The notes under the pieces: generated by a model
Database searches by the model: none
Told to the model about the DNA's origin: nothing
Seen by the model: only the letters and a program-made list of their open reading frames with translations
Part shown: piece after piece, positions 25,626 through 34,282 of the stretch
How the letters are laid out: the number at the start of each line of letters is the position of its first letter
Numbering within the stretch: the stretch's first letter is position 1
NCBI GenBank assembly: GCA_041390825.1
Contig: JAWKPF010000030.1
Coordinates: 1-49,649 of the forward strand
Direction: 5' to 3'
DNA: 49,649 bases
DNA from: Thermomicrobiales bacterium
Lineage (GTDB): Bacteria > Chloroflexota > Chloroflexia > Thermomicrobiales > UBA6265
Translations under genes and position numbers: made by a program

Positions 25626-27497
25626 ATGAAGACTGTTCGACTCACGACAGCACAGGCGCTGGTGCGCTTTCTGTCCAACCAATACATCGAGCGAGACGGC
25701 CACGAGCAACGAATGTTCGCCGGCATGTTCGGCATCTTCGGCCATGGCAACGTCTCCGGCATCGGTCAGGCTCTGGAAGAGGTCGGGGAAGACCTCACCT
25801 ACTATCGCCCGCAGAACGAGCAAGCGATGGTCCATACCTCCATCGCATACGCGCGCATGAAAAATCGCCTGCAGATGATGGCCTGCACATCGTCGGTTGG
25901 CCCGGGCGCTCTCAACATGGTGACCGGCGCGGCCACCGCAACGGTCAACCGCTTGCCGGTGTTATTGCTGCCAGGTGACACGTTCGCGAACCGCGTGCCC
26001 CATCCCGTCCTGCAACAGCTCGAGTATCCGCTCGGTCAGGACGTTTCGGTCAACGATTGCTTCCGCCCGGTGTCGAGGTACTTCGATCGGATTCAGCGGC
26101 CAGAGCAGCTGTTGTCCAGCGGACCTGAGGCGATGCGGGTGCTCGCTGATCCGGCCGAAACCGGTGCGGTCACCCTCGCATTTCCAGAGGATACCCAGAC
26201 GGAAGCATTCGATGTGCCTGCGTCCTTCCTCGAGAAACGAGTGCATCGGGTCGTGCGGCAGATCGCGCCCGAGTCGGAACTGAGGTATGCCGCCGCGCTC
26301 ATTGGCGCGTCCGAGCGTCCGCTGATCGTGGCCGGCGGCGGGGTCATCTACAGTGAAGCGACATCGTCGCTCGCCCACTTCGCAGATGAGTTCGGGATAC
26401 CGGTTGTCACGACACAGGCTGGCAACGGTTCGATGCCGTGGAACCACCCATGGTACGCAGGACCGGTTGGCTCCAACGGCGGTCTTGCAGCCAATCGGCT
26501 CGCTGCCGGCGCCGATCTTGTCATCGCAATCGGCACGCGGCTGTCGGACTTTACGACCGCCTCGCATACTGCCTTCCAGAACCCCGAATTGCGGATCCTG
26601 AGCATCAATGTCAACGCGATGGACGCCAACAAGGCTGGTTCGTTCCCCCTGGTCTGCGACGCCTGGGAGGCGCTGCTCGGGCTGACCCCCATGCTCCAGG
26701 CGCAGAAGTTCCGCACCAGCGCGGCATATGGCGACGTGGTGGAGACCCTTGCTCGCGACTGGAATGCCGCTGTCGACGCGCAACGCGCCGGGATGGCCGG
26801 CGTCTCCCTCACACAAGCGCAAGCAATCGGGATCGTGAACCAGGCGACGGAGCCAACCGATGTCGTCGTTTGCGCCGCTGGCGGCATGCCTGGCGATCTG
26901 CTCAAGCTTTGGCGTCCACTCGACCCCAAGGGGTATCACGTCGAGTATGGCTTCTCCTGCATGGGATACGAGATAGCGGGTGGCCTGGGCGTCAAGATGG
27001 CCGATCCGGAGCGTGAGGTCTTTGTGATGGTGGGCGACGGCAGCTACCTCATGATGAACACCGAGTTGGTGACCTCGCTTGCCGAAGGGCGCAAGATCAA
27101 CCTCGTCGTGGTCGACAATTCAGGCTTCCAGTGCATTCGCGGACTGCAAATGTCCTGCGGATCGCCGTCTTTTGGCAACGAATTGCGCTACCGCAACCCG
27201 GCCACCAACCGGCTCGATGGCGATCTCGTCCCGATCGACTTCGCGGCCAATGGCGCGAGCCTGGGAGCCGCCGCATTCTCGGCAAACAGCCCGGCCGAAC
27301 TGGAATCGGCGCTCGAAGCAGCCCGGAACGAAACCCGCAGCACGGTCATCCATGTGCGCGTCGACAAGGACATCAGGGTGCCAGGATTCGACAGTTGGTG
27401 GGATGTTCCGATTGCGGAGACGTCGAATCAGCCAGGCGTCAAGGACGCGCTCGCGGCATACGATGAAGCACGGGAAAAGCAACGCTTCCTCTATTGA
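25626..27497 (+). CDS. iolD: 3D-(3,5/4)-trihydroxycyclohexane-1,2-dione hydrolase (IolD)
   Basis: This 623-residue thiamine diphosphate enzyme matches IolD in length and motifs: TTAQALVRFLSNQYIERDG at the N-terminus, the catalytic E65 in YYRPQNEQAMVH, MMACTSSVGPGALNMVTGAA, the central FAD-like domain, VEYGFSCMGYEIAGGLGVK, and the cofactor motif VGDGSYLMMN ending in VVDNSGF. IolD opens the ring of the dione made by IolE. The gene follows iolB by 26 bases, with GGAGG before the ATG. No iolE, iolC, iolJ or iolA is present in the window. Confidence 0.95.
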   Translation: MKTVRLTTAQALVRFLSNQYIERDGHEQRMFAGMFGIFGHGNVSGIGQALEEVGEDLTYYRPQNEQAMVHTSIAYARMKNRLQMMACTSSVGPGALNMVTGAATATVNRLPVLLLPGDTFANRVPHPVLQQLEYPLGQDVSVNDCFRPVSRYFDRIQRPEQLLSSGPEAMRVLADPAETGAVTLAFPEDTQTEAFDVPASFLEKRVHRVVRQIAPESELRYAAALIGASERPLIVAGGGVIYSEATSSLAHFADEFGIPVVTTQAGNGSMPWNHPWYAGPVGSNGGLAANRLAAGADLVIAIGTRLSDFTTASHTAFQNPELRILSINVNAMDANKAGSFPLVCDAWEALLGLTPMLQAQKFRTSAAYGDVVETLARDWNAAVDAQRAGMAGVSLTQAQAIGIVNQATEPTDVVVCAAGGMPGDLLKLWRPLDPKGYHVEYGFSCMGYEIAGGLGVKMADPEREVFVMVGDGSYLMMNTELVTSLAEGRKINLVVVDNSGFQCIRGLQMSCGSPSFGNELRYRNPATNRLDGDLVPIDFAANGASLGAAAFSANSPAELESALEAARNETRSTVIHVRVDKDIRVPGFDSWWDVPIAETSNQPGVKDALAAYDEAREKQRFLY

Positions 27498-27528
27498 CGC
27501 CTACCGGTGTTATGTCACGCAAAATGCC

Positions 27529-27558
27529 TTGACAGGTCGCCAGACTTCGGGCTAGAAT
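27529..27558 (+). promoter_or_regulatory. Promoter of tRNA-Asp
   Basis: A perfect -35 TTGACA (27529-27534) and -10 TAGAAT (27553-27558) are separated by 18 bases, and the tRNA begins 13 bases after the -10. Confidence 0.75.
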
Positions 27559-27571
27559 GCATTCCGCTCTT

Positions 27572-27645
27572 GGAGGCGTGGTGTAGTGGCCTAACATGCA
27601 GCCCTGTCAAGGCTGAGACCGCGGGTTCGAATCCCGTCGCTTCCG
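27572..27645 (+). tRNA. tRNA-Asp (anticodon GTC)
   Basis: The cloverleaf has acceptor GGAGGCG with CGCTTCC (one G-U pair), anticodon stem CAGCC/GGCTG with loop CTGTCAA (anticodon GTC), and T-loop TTCGAAT. The discriminator is G, as expected for tRNA-Asp. CCA is not encoded. Confidence 0.94.
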
Positions 27646-27653
27646 CTGAATGG

Positions 27654-27682
27654 CGCCGAGTCTTTCGAGGCTCGGCGTTTTT
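27654..27682 (+). terminator. Rho-independent terminator after tRNA-Asp
   Basis: The inverted repeat CGCCGAG ... CTCGGCG with a 10-base centre is followed by five T, 8 bases after the tRNA. Confidence 0.85.
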
Positions 27683-27883
27683 CGTTCTGGTTCGATTTCG
27701 GTGGGCGCTCGGGGACCACCTGCAAACCGCTTGCCGCGACAGGTTCTCGATCGGCCGTGCCTTCCGGAGTTCTCGTACTATTTGTGACCGGTCGCGGCGA
27801 ATGCGCCTGCGAATCATGTAAACGAGAACATGCCCAGGCGGACGATTGCCTTCGCGCATGCAAGCTAGAGTGATGGAACCAAC

Positions 27884-29149
27884 ATGCTGGTGGTAATGCA
27901 GTCTTCCGCGACTTGCAAGCAGATCGAACGCGTCTGCGAGGTCGCGCACGGCGCCGGGCTGGAACCCGCAGTCTACGAGGGAGAGCCGGCCCAGATCCTC
28001 TTGCTCGGTAACCCGCTTTCCGAGGTCGAGACGGTGCTGCGCAGTCTCCCCGGGGTCGCGACCATCCTGGTTCCCAGCGGTTCGCATATGCCGATCACGA
28101 GCAATCTGCGCATCAAGGCGATTCGGCCGCTGATTCCGCCAGCCATTCTGATGGAGCAACTGCCGCTGACTCACGAGCGCGCAACGCTAGTGCAGCAGTC
28201 ACGGCGCGCGGCCAGCCGCATCCTGAACGGCGAGGACGACCGTCTGCTGGTGGTGGTTGGACCGTGTTCGATTCACGATGCCGGAGCGGCGCTCGACTAT
28301 GCGGCGCGGCTGGCGGAAATCGCCCCCGCGCTTGCGCATGACCTGTTGATCGTCCTGCGAGTTTACTTCGAGAAGCCGCGCACAACCGTCGGCTGGAAGG
28401 GCCTGATCAACGATCCCCGTGGAGACGGTAGCTATGCGGTGAACGAGGGTTTGCGCATCGCGAGGGGTCTTCTGCTGGACGTGCTCGATCTTGGACTGCC
28501 GGCCGGCTGCGAGTTTCTCGATCCGATCTCGCCGCAGTTCATTGCCGATGCGGTGAGCTGGGCGGCCATCGGTGCACGAACGACGGAAAGCCAGGTGCAT
28601 CGGAACCTCTCGTCCGGCTTGTCCATGCCCGTCGGATTCAAGAACGGCACGAGCGGTGACATTCAGATCGCGATCGACGCGATCTCCGCTGCGTCATGGC
28701 CGCATCACTTCATGAGCGTGACGGAAGAAGGATTGGCGGCGATCGTGGAGACACGCGGCAACCGCGACACCCATGTCATTCTGCGTGGTGGCCGGTCGGG
28801 TCCGAACTACGACGAAGGGAGCGTCAGCGCGGCGCTCGATTCGCTTCGGGCTGCCAACCTGCCAGCGCGTGTCATGATCGATGCGAGTCACGGCAACAGC
28901 AACAAGGACTACCGCCGACAGCCATTGGTCGCACATGAAGTCGCCCAGCAGATCAGCGCGGGAGAAGCGGGCATCATCGGCCTGATGCTGGAGAGCTTCC
29001 TGGTCGATGGGCGGCAGGAGCTCGATTGGTCGGGCGACATGACCTACGGGCAGAGCGTTACCGATAGCTGCATGGGCTGGGAGATGTTGCTCCCTGTCCT
29101 CGACGAACTTGCCGAAGCAGTGCGCGCACGCCGCGCTGCAGCTGGCTGA
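27884..29149 (+). CDS. 3-deoxy-7-phosphoheptulonate (DAHP) synthase: type I-alpha core with an N-terminal I-beta-like domain
   Basis: This enzyme condenses phosphoenolpyruvate with erythrose 4-phosphate in the first step of aromatic amino acid synthesis. Residues from about 74 on follow the E. coli AroG/AroF/AroH type closely: NLRIKAIRPLIPP, VVVGPCSIHD (metal ligand C128), YFEKPRTTVGWKG, ARTTESQVHR, VGFKNGTSG (K253), H336, E370 and TDSCMGWE (D394). All catalytic and metal residues are present. The first 70 or so residues (MLVVMQSSATCKQIERV onward) resemble the ferredoxin-like regulatory domain of I-beta enzymes such as that of Thermotoga maritima, which AroG types lack. The start is the ATG at 27884, with a weak Shine-Dalgarno. 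Confidence 0.93.
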   Translation: MLVVMQSSATCKQIERVCEVAHGAGLEPAVYEGEPAQILLLGNPLSEVETVLRSLPGVATILVPSGSHMPITSNLRIKAIRPLIPPAILMEQLPLTHERATLVQQSRRAASRILNGEDDRLLVVVGPCSIHDAGAALDYAARLAEIAPALAHDLLIVLRVYFEKPRTTVGWKGLINDPRGDGSYAVNEGLRIARGLLLDVLDLGLPAGCEFLDPISPQFIADAVSWAAIGARTTESQVHRNLSSGLSMPVGFKNGTSGDIQIAIDAISAASWPHHFMSVTEEGLAAIVETRGNRDTHVILRGGRSGPNYDEGSVSAALDSLRAANLPARVMIDASHGNSNKDYRRQPLVAHEVAQQISAGEAGIIGLMLESFLVDGRQELDWSGDMTYGQSVTDSCMGWEMLLPVLDELAEAVRARRAAAG

Positions 29150-29159
29150 CATCAATCCC

Positions 29160-30293
29160 TCATTGTTCCGGGGCGAGTCGCCCATGGGCGCTGAGTATTG
29201 CCGTGACGCGTTCCAGGGGGAGCGCCGTTCTCACATGTCCATCACGACCGACGGTCGTCTCGGCGCGAAACAGGGCATTCAAGATCGCCTCCTCCGTCGC
29301 CTCGACGACACTCTGGAAGAGCGCGTCGATTGCCGCGCTCGAACCTTCTGGCCCGCTCTCGGCGAGTAGCTCGATCGGTGCCGTCCACCCTGTACCTGAA
29401 TATGGGCTGCGAACCGACTCGGCGGTCGAAAACGCCAGCACCACATCGCCGCTGCCGTTGCCGCCGAGCGAGCCGGTACGGGCCATTCCCAACACTGCCC
29501 GCTTTGCAAGCCTGCGTAGCTGCCGATCGAGCAACGGGGCGTTCGTAGCAACCACCATGACGATCGAACCCTTGTCCACCTGAGGACCGGTTTCCTCGTT
29601 CAGCAGACGGCCCACCGGAACGCCGTCGATGACCAGCGCGTCTTTCCGACCGAAGTTCGCCAGAACCAGGACGCCGACCGTCCAGCCCCCAACGTCGATC
29701 GGGACAACACGGGACGACGTGCCGATCCCGCCTTTGTAGCCAAACAAGGACATGCCTGTCCCTGCGCCAATCGCGCCCTCGGCGACCGGTCCGCCGCTGG
29801 CAGTGGCAATCGCCGCGGCGACATCTTCGGCGCGGACATGCCGACCCTGGATATCGTTCAAGAATCCGTCGTTGCACTCACCAACGAATGGATTGACCGT
29901 AGACATGGAAACGCCGATCTCCGGATTCTCGGATATCGCGTGGGAAATGAGTGCATCGGCGACGCGTCCGACCGCGAGGGTCGAGGTGAGAGCGATCGGC
30001 GTTTCCAGGACGCCCAGTTCCTCAATTTGCTCGATTCCGACGCACTTGCCAAACCCATTGAACTGATAGAACGCGGCCGGAACCCGGTCGAGAAAGAGAT
30101 TGCCCGGATGCGGCAGAACGACGGTCACGCCAGTTCGCGCGGGACCGAATCCTGGGCGCAACTGCCCGTCTCCGAATGAAACCGTCACCTGCCCGACGGT
30201 CACTCCAGGCACGTCGGTGATGGCATTGTGGGTCCCAGTCGGAAGGGTTCCGATGCGCAGACCAATGTCACGCGCGCGGGGCCGTTCATTCAT
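29160..30293 (-). CDS. P1-family peptidase (DmpA-like beta-peptidyl aminopeptidase)
   Basis: The 377-residue protein matches the DmpA/BapA family of N-terminal nucleophile hydrolases: ITDVPGVTVGQVTV near the N-terminus, TPIALTSTLAVGRVADAL, and the self-cleavage site DKGSIVMVVATNAPL, where the precursor is cut between G242 and S243 and the serine becomes the new N-terminal nucleophile. Family members release N-terminal D- or beta-residues from peptides or amides. It has no signal peptide. It lies 4 bases downstream of the acetyltransferase gene on the same strand, so the two are probably co-transcribed. Confidence 0.92.
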   Translation of the reverse strand: MNERPRARDIGLRIGTLPTGTHNAITDVPGVTVGQVTVSFGDGQLRPGFGPARTGVTVVLPHPGNLFLDRVPAAFYQFNGFGKCVGIEQIEELGVLETPIALTSTLAVGRVADALISHAISENPEIGVSMSTVNPFVGECNDGFLNDIQGRHVRAEDVAAAIATASGGPVAEGAIGAGTGMSLFGYKGGIGTSSRVVPIDVGGWTVGVLVLANFGRKDALVIDGVPVGRLLNEETGPQVDKGSIVMVVATNAPLLDRQLRRLAKRAVLGMARTGSLGGNGSGDVVLAFSTAESVRSPYSGTGWTAPIELLAESGPEGSSAAIDALFQSVVEATEEAILNALFRAETTVGRDGHVRTALPLERVTAILSAHGRLAPEQ

Positions 30294-30297
30294 AGCG

Positions 30298-30879
30298 TCA
30301 CGCCAACTGGTCGGCAGTCGCGACCCACGTCGGATCGATCTGGAGGACCGAATAGATGTAGAGATCGATGCGCTCGCCGTTCTTGAGTCCGTAGCCCCGC
30401 ATGAGACCTTCTTCTTGCATCCCGATATTGCGAATCACGCTCGCAGAGGCTCCGTTTCCCGGCAAGAAGGTGGCCTGGATCCGGTAGAGGTCGAGAACCT
30501 CGAACGACCAGGAGACAACGCGGCGGGCGGCCTCGGTGGTGTATCCGCTGCCGCGATACGGCTCGCCCAGCCAATACCCGAGCTCGGCGCGACCGGCCTC
30601 TGGTTGGACATCGTGCAAACCAATCGACCCAATGAGCTCACCAGAGTCCCTGAGCGTGATTGCCCATCCGAACGTGCTTCCATCTTCATCGGCCTTCGCG
30701 CGGATTCCAATGAACTCATGCGCATCATCGATCGAATACGGGTATGGGATCGAACCTGTCCAGCGATGAATCTCGAGATCTTGCAGTAGTGCCGTGAGCT
30801 GCTCCGCGTCGTCCGAAACGAACGGACGCAGTATCAGTCGCCGGGTTTCAAGCGATTCGATTCGCTGTTCAGTGTTCAT
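30298..30879 (-). CDS. GNAT-family N-acetyltransferase (RimJ/RimL-like)
   Basis: The 193-residue protein starts at the ATG at 30879, 4 bases after GAGGAGCG. It shows the RimJ/RimL pattern: ETRRLILRPFVSDDAEQLTAL, then GSIGLHDVQPEAGRAELGYWLGEPYRGSGYTTEAARRV, where RGSGYT is the acetyl-CoA pyrophosphate loop. Enzymes of this group acetylate N-termini of proteins or small amines; the substrate is unknown. An in-frame ATG at 30912 would add 11 residues but fits the Shine-Dalgarno less well. Confidence 0.88.
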   Translation of the reverse strand: MNTEQRIESLETRRLILRPFVSDDAEQLTALLQDLEIHRWTGSIPYPYSIDDAHEFIGIRAKADEDGSTFGWAITLRDSGELIGSIGLHDVQPEAGRAELGYWLGEPYRGSGYTTEAARRVVSWSFEVLDLYRIQATFLPGNGASASVIRNIGMQEEGLMRGYGLKNGERIDLYIYSVLQIDPTWVATADQLA

Positions 30880-31025
30880 GTCGCTCCTCTCGCATGGCAA
30901 TGTTCCATACATGCGAAAATACCACCGACATCACACTGATGCGGTCCCAACCATGCCGTTGCCAATCCCGAACGCCCCAGGGCGCGGTTCGGTGGATCAG
31001 TGTTTCGTGCCGGAGGCGCCATCGC

Positions 31026-32750
31026 ATGGAGCATAGCGAGCTCGTCTACGACCTGGCGCTCGCGCTTGCGGCGGCGTTTGCAGGTGGCTGGGTCGCCCGC
31101 CGCTTTGGTCAGCCGGTGCTCATTGGCTACCTCATCGCCGGCATTCTCATCGGACCGAACACCCCTGGCTATGCGGCCGACCGTGAGCGCGTCCCGCAGC
31201 TTGCCGAGCTGGGCGTGGCCTTTCTCATGTTCGGTCTTGGCGTGGAGTTCTCGCTGTCGGAGCTCCTTCGCGTACGCAAGATCGTCAGCCTCGCTGGAAG
31301 CATCCAGATCCCCTTTACGATCGTGCTTGGCATCGTCGTGGGGCTTCTCAGCGGATGGAACATCCAGGCGTCATGCCTGCTCGGAGGCGCGTTCGCGATT
31401 TCCAGCTCGATCGTGACCTTGACCTGGCTGATGAGCCGGGGCGAGGTCGACTCTCCACAGGCGCATGTCGCGCTTGGTCTTGGTGTGGTGCAGGACCTGG
31501 CGTTGGTTCCGATGATCGCGCTCCTTCCTGTCCTCAGCAACACCGGTGAGAACGTGCCACTCGAGCTGCTCAAGTCGGTCGGCATCGCCACGGTGGCTCT
31601 GGTGCTCGTGATCGTGTTGGGGACGCGGCTCGTCCCTCGGATTCTCTATGCCGTAGCTCGGGTGGAATCTCGAGAACTATTTCTGTTGGTCGTGGTGTTG
31701 ATCGCGCTGGGCACTGCGCTGGCAAGCCAGGAAGCAGGGCTATCGCTCGCCCTTGGCGCATTCCTCGCCGGATTGGTCGTTTCAGAGTCGGAGTATGACC
31801 GTCAGGTCCTGAGCGAGATCATCCCACTCCGCGACCTGTTCGCGACGCTCTTTTTCGTTTCGATTGGCATGTTGGTCGACCCTGCCTACATTGCGTCGCA
31901 TGTGCCGCAGATTGCTATGTTCACCTCGGCGCTGGTCATCGGAAAGATGCTCATCATCGGCGGCGCGTTGCTGGCTGCAGGGGTGAACCACACCACAGCG
32001 ACGCTGGTGGCCGTTTTCATGGCGCAGATGGGCGAGTTCAGCTTCGTTCTGGCGGGCGCCGGCTCGGAAGAGCATGTCATCGACGACAACCAGTTCGGGG
32101 TCATCATGGCGACCGCGGTTGCCTCGATTCTGCTCACACCGTTGGTCGTGCGGATGGCGCCGGCATTGGTCGACCTGGCTGCGCGACTTCCGGGTGTCGC
32201 GGCGCAGGAGCTGGCAATCGTCGGCGATGAGCCGCCCGGCGAGGAACTGAAGCGGCACACGATCATTTGCGGATACGGCCGGGTCGGCACGGTGCTCGGA
32301 GATGCGCTCGACCGCCGCAACTTCGCCTACACCGTGGTCGAGATCAATCCGGCGATCGTGCGAGATTTGCGGCGGCGCGGCATTCACGCAGTCTATGGTG
32401 ATGCCGGCAATGAACCGGTGCTCGACCACGCCGGTATCCGGCATGCTCGCGTGCTGGTCGTCGCCTCGGTCGATCTGGTTGCCACCCCGGCGGCTATCCG
32501 CTATGCCCGCAAGGTCAATCCGTCGATCAGCATTGTCACCCGCGCGCAGGCGGCAAGCGAGGTGGAGCTGCTGCGGGCTGCCGGCGCGAACGAAATCGTT
32601 CAACCCGAGTTCGAAGCCGGGCTGGAGTGCGTTCGCTATGTCATGCGGCGCTACGGCGTTTCCGCCCAGGAGACCAACGCCATTGTCGGGCGCCGCCGCA
32701 CCGCGCACTATCGGGCAGCGGTCGCAGGTGCGCCTGAGGAATCCCTATAG
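31026..32750 (+). CDS. Kef/CPA2-type cation:proton antiporter with TrkA-N domain
   Basis: This 574-residue membrane protein starts at the ATG at 31026 behind GGAGG. About twelve hydrophobic segments form the CPA2 exchanger domain (LIGYLIAGILIGPNTPGY, GVAFLMFGLGVEFSLSELL, GLGVVQDLALVPMIALLPV, LFFVSIGMLVDP). The cytoplasmic end is a TrkA-N Rossmann domain, HTIICGYGRVGTVLGDALDRR, that binds NAD(H) or other nucleotides and gates transport. The closest known architecture is KefB/KefC/YbaL. It would exchange K+ or Na+ for protons. Its stop codon overlaps that of the convergent GH51 gene. Confidence 0.92.
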   Translation: MEHSELVYDLALALAAAFAGGWVARRFGQPVLIGYLIAGILIGPNTPGYAADRERVPQLAELGVAFLMFGLGVEFSLSELLRVRKIVSLAGSIQIPFTIVLGIVVGLLSGWNIQASCLLGGAFAISSSIVTLTWLMSRGEVDSPQAHVALGLGVVQDLALVPMIALLPVLSNTGENVPLELLKSVGIATVALVLVIVLGTRLVPRILYAVARVESRELFLLVVVLIALGTALASQEAGLSLALGAFLAGLVVSESEYDRQVLSEIIPLRDLFATLFFVSIGMLVDPAYIASHVPQIAMFTSALVIGKMLIIGGALLAAGVNHTTATLVAVFMAQMGEFSFVLAGAGSEEHVIDDNQFGVIMATAVASILLTPLVVRMAPALVDLAARLPGVAAQELAIVGDEPPGEELKRHTIICGYGRVGTVLGDALDRRNFAYTVVEINPAIVRDLRRRGIHAVYGDAGNEPVLDHAGIRHARVLVVASVDLVATPAAIRYARKVNPSISIVTRAQAASEVELLRAAGANEIVQPEFEAGLECVRYVMRRYGVSAQETNAIVGRRRTAHYRAAVAGAPEESL

Positions 32751-34271
32751 CGCTCCTGCGGATACCGGCACGAATCGGTAGACATTCCAGGACATCGGCG
32801 GAAGGTTGTCGGTCAGCCGATTGTCGGCGCAGGTTGCGTCTGGAATTGCGCGAGGAACGACACGCTCGGGATCTGCCGCGGTATTCGCTTCTGCGGGATC
32901 ATCGGCCGTCAGCCGGTAGGTCTCGGAAAGTCGAAGCTGATCGTCGCCAAGCATCGCCAGCGCAAGCGGAACCGCCTCTTCCATCGAGCGATTGATCGCG
33001 AAAAGGGTCACCGTCGCCGTTTCGGGATCGCGTGTCACGATCGACTCGATCGCCGGTTGCGGTCCGTATCTGGGGGTATCGATCACCGGCCCGGAATGCG
33101 ATGAATAGATCAGTTCGCCACGCCCAAACGCTGACGCGTGCGCGAAGGGATACCAGGTGGTTTGCTTCCACATCGGACCACCCGTTTCGGTCATGAGCGG
33201 GGCAAGCACATTGACGATCTGCGCAATACACGCCATGCGCACGCGTCCTGCATGACGCAGCAGCGTGAGCAACATGGATCCGACCGCGACTGCATCCACC
33301 GCGGAATAGCACTCCTCCCCGAACGGGGGCGCAACTTGCCACGGCCGCTCACGCATGAGCACCTTGTCGGTCTCCCGATTGTGGTACCAGACATTCCATT
33401 CGTCGAGGCTCAGCATCATCGTTTTCTGGCTTCGCTTGCGGGCCTTCACGAGGTCGCAGGCTGCAATGACCGCCTTGATTTGCTCGTCCATCTCGACCGA
33501 CTGCACCAACAGGTCCTGCACACCAACTTCATCTCGCAAGTAGATGTGCAACGAGATGTAGTCGACGCTGTTGTAGGCGCGATCGAGAACCGTTTCCTCC
33601 CAGTCCGGAAACGTTGACATGCGCGGACCGGAGCTCCCGCATGCGACCAGTTCGATCGTTGGGTCGATCAAGCGCATGGCTTTGGCGCACTCGGCGGCAA
33701 GGATGCCGTAGTCGCCGGCCGGTCGCTGTCCGATCTGCCACGGACCATCCATCTCATTGCCCAGGCACCAGACCGGCACGTTATGCGGCATCTCGTAGCC
33801 GTGGCTGCGACGGAGATCGCTCCACTTCGTCCCTCCAGGATGGTTGCAGTACTCAAGCAGGTCGCATGCGGCATCCAGGCCGCGTGTGCCGAGATTGACC
33901 GCCAGCATGGGCTGGCTGTCGATCGCCGCCACCCAGTCCATGAACTCGTTGGTCCCGACCAGGTTCGGTTCGAGCGACCGCCAGGCGAGCTCCAACCGTA
34001 CCGGCCGATCTTCTCGCGGACCCACCCCTTCTTCCCAGACATAGCTCGAGACGAAGTTGCCACCGGGGTAGCGAACGAGCGGCATGTTCAGCGAGCGCAG
34101 CGCTTCGACAACGTCACCGCGGAATCCATGCGCATCGGCCGTTGGGTGCGACGGTTCGTAGATCCCTCCGTAGATTCCACGGCCCAGGTGCTCGATGAAT
34201 CCGGAGTAGATGCGCGGATCGATCGAAGCGACCGGCTCATCGAGATAGGCACGAATCATCGCTTCCTGCAT
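32745..34271 (-). CDS. Alpha-L-arabinofuranosidase (glycoside hydrolase family 51)
   Basis: The 508-residue enzyme lacks a signal peptide and should act in the cytoplasm on imported arabino-oligosaccharides. It has the GH51 start GFIEHLGRGIYGGIYEP and the substrate-binding segment RYPGGNFVSSYVWE. The acid/base glutamate is E173 in WCLGNEMDGPWQIG and the nucleophile is E291 in LSLDEWNVWYH; both positions agree with characterised GH51 enzymes. The C-terminal beta-sandwich is present. The ATG at 34271 opens 11 bases after the stop of the next minus-strand gene, so they may be one transcript. Confidence 0.95.
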   Translation of the reverse strand: MQEAMIRAYLDEPVASIDPRIYSGFIEHLGRGIYGGIYEPSHPTADAHGFRGDVVEALRSLNMPLVRYPGGNFVSSYVWEEGVGPREDRPVRLELAWRSLEPNLVGTNEFMDWVAAIDSQPMLAVNLGTRGLDAACDLLEYCNHPGGTKWSDLRRSHGYEMPHNVPVWCLGNEMDGPWQIGQRPAGDYGILAAECAKAMRLIDPTIELVACGSSGPRMSTFPDWEETVLDRAYNSVDYISLHIYLRDEVGVQDLLVQSVEMDEQIKAVIAACDLVKARKRSQKTMMLSLDEWNVWYHNRETDKVLMRERPWQVAPPFGEECYSAVDAVAVGSMLLTLLRHAGRVRMACIAQIVNVLAPLMTETGGPMWKQTTWYPFAHASAFGRGELIYSSHSGPVIDTPRYGPQPAIESIVTRDPETATVTLFAINRSMEEAVPLALAMLGDDQLRLSETYRLTADDPAEANTAADPERVVPRAIPDATCADNRLTDNLPPMSWNVYRFVPVSAGAL

Positions 34272-34282
34272 GGCTCAGTTCC

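Noticed and set aside
27515..28174. Minus-strand open frame of 219 codons across tRNA-Asp
   Set aside because: It runs through the tRNA and its terminator and opposite the DAHP synthase start; it is a shadow frame.
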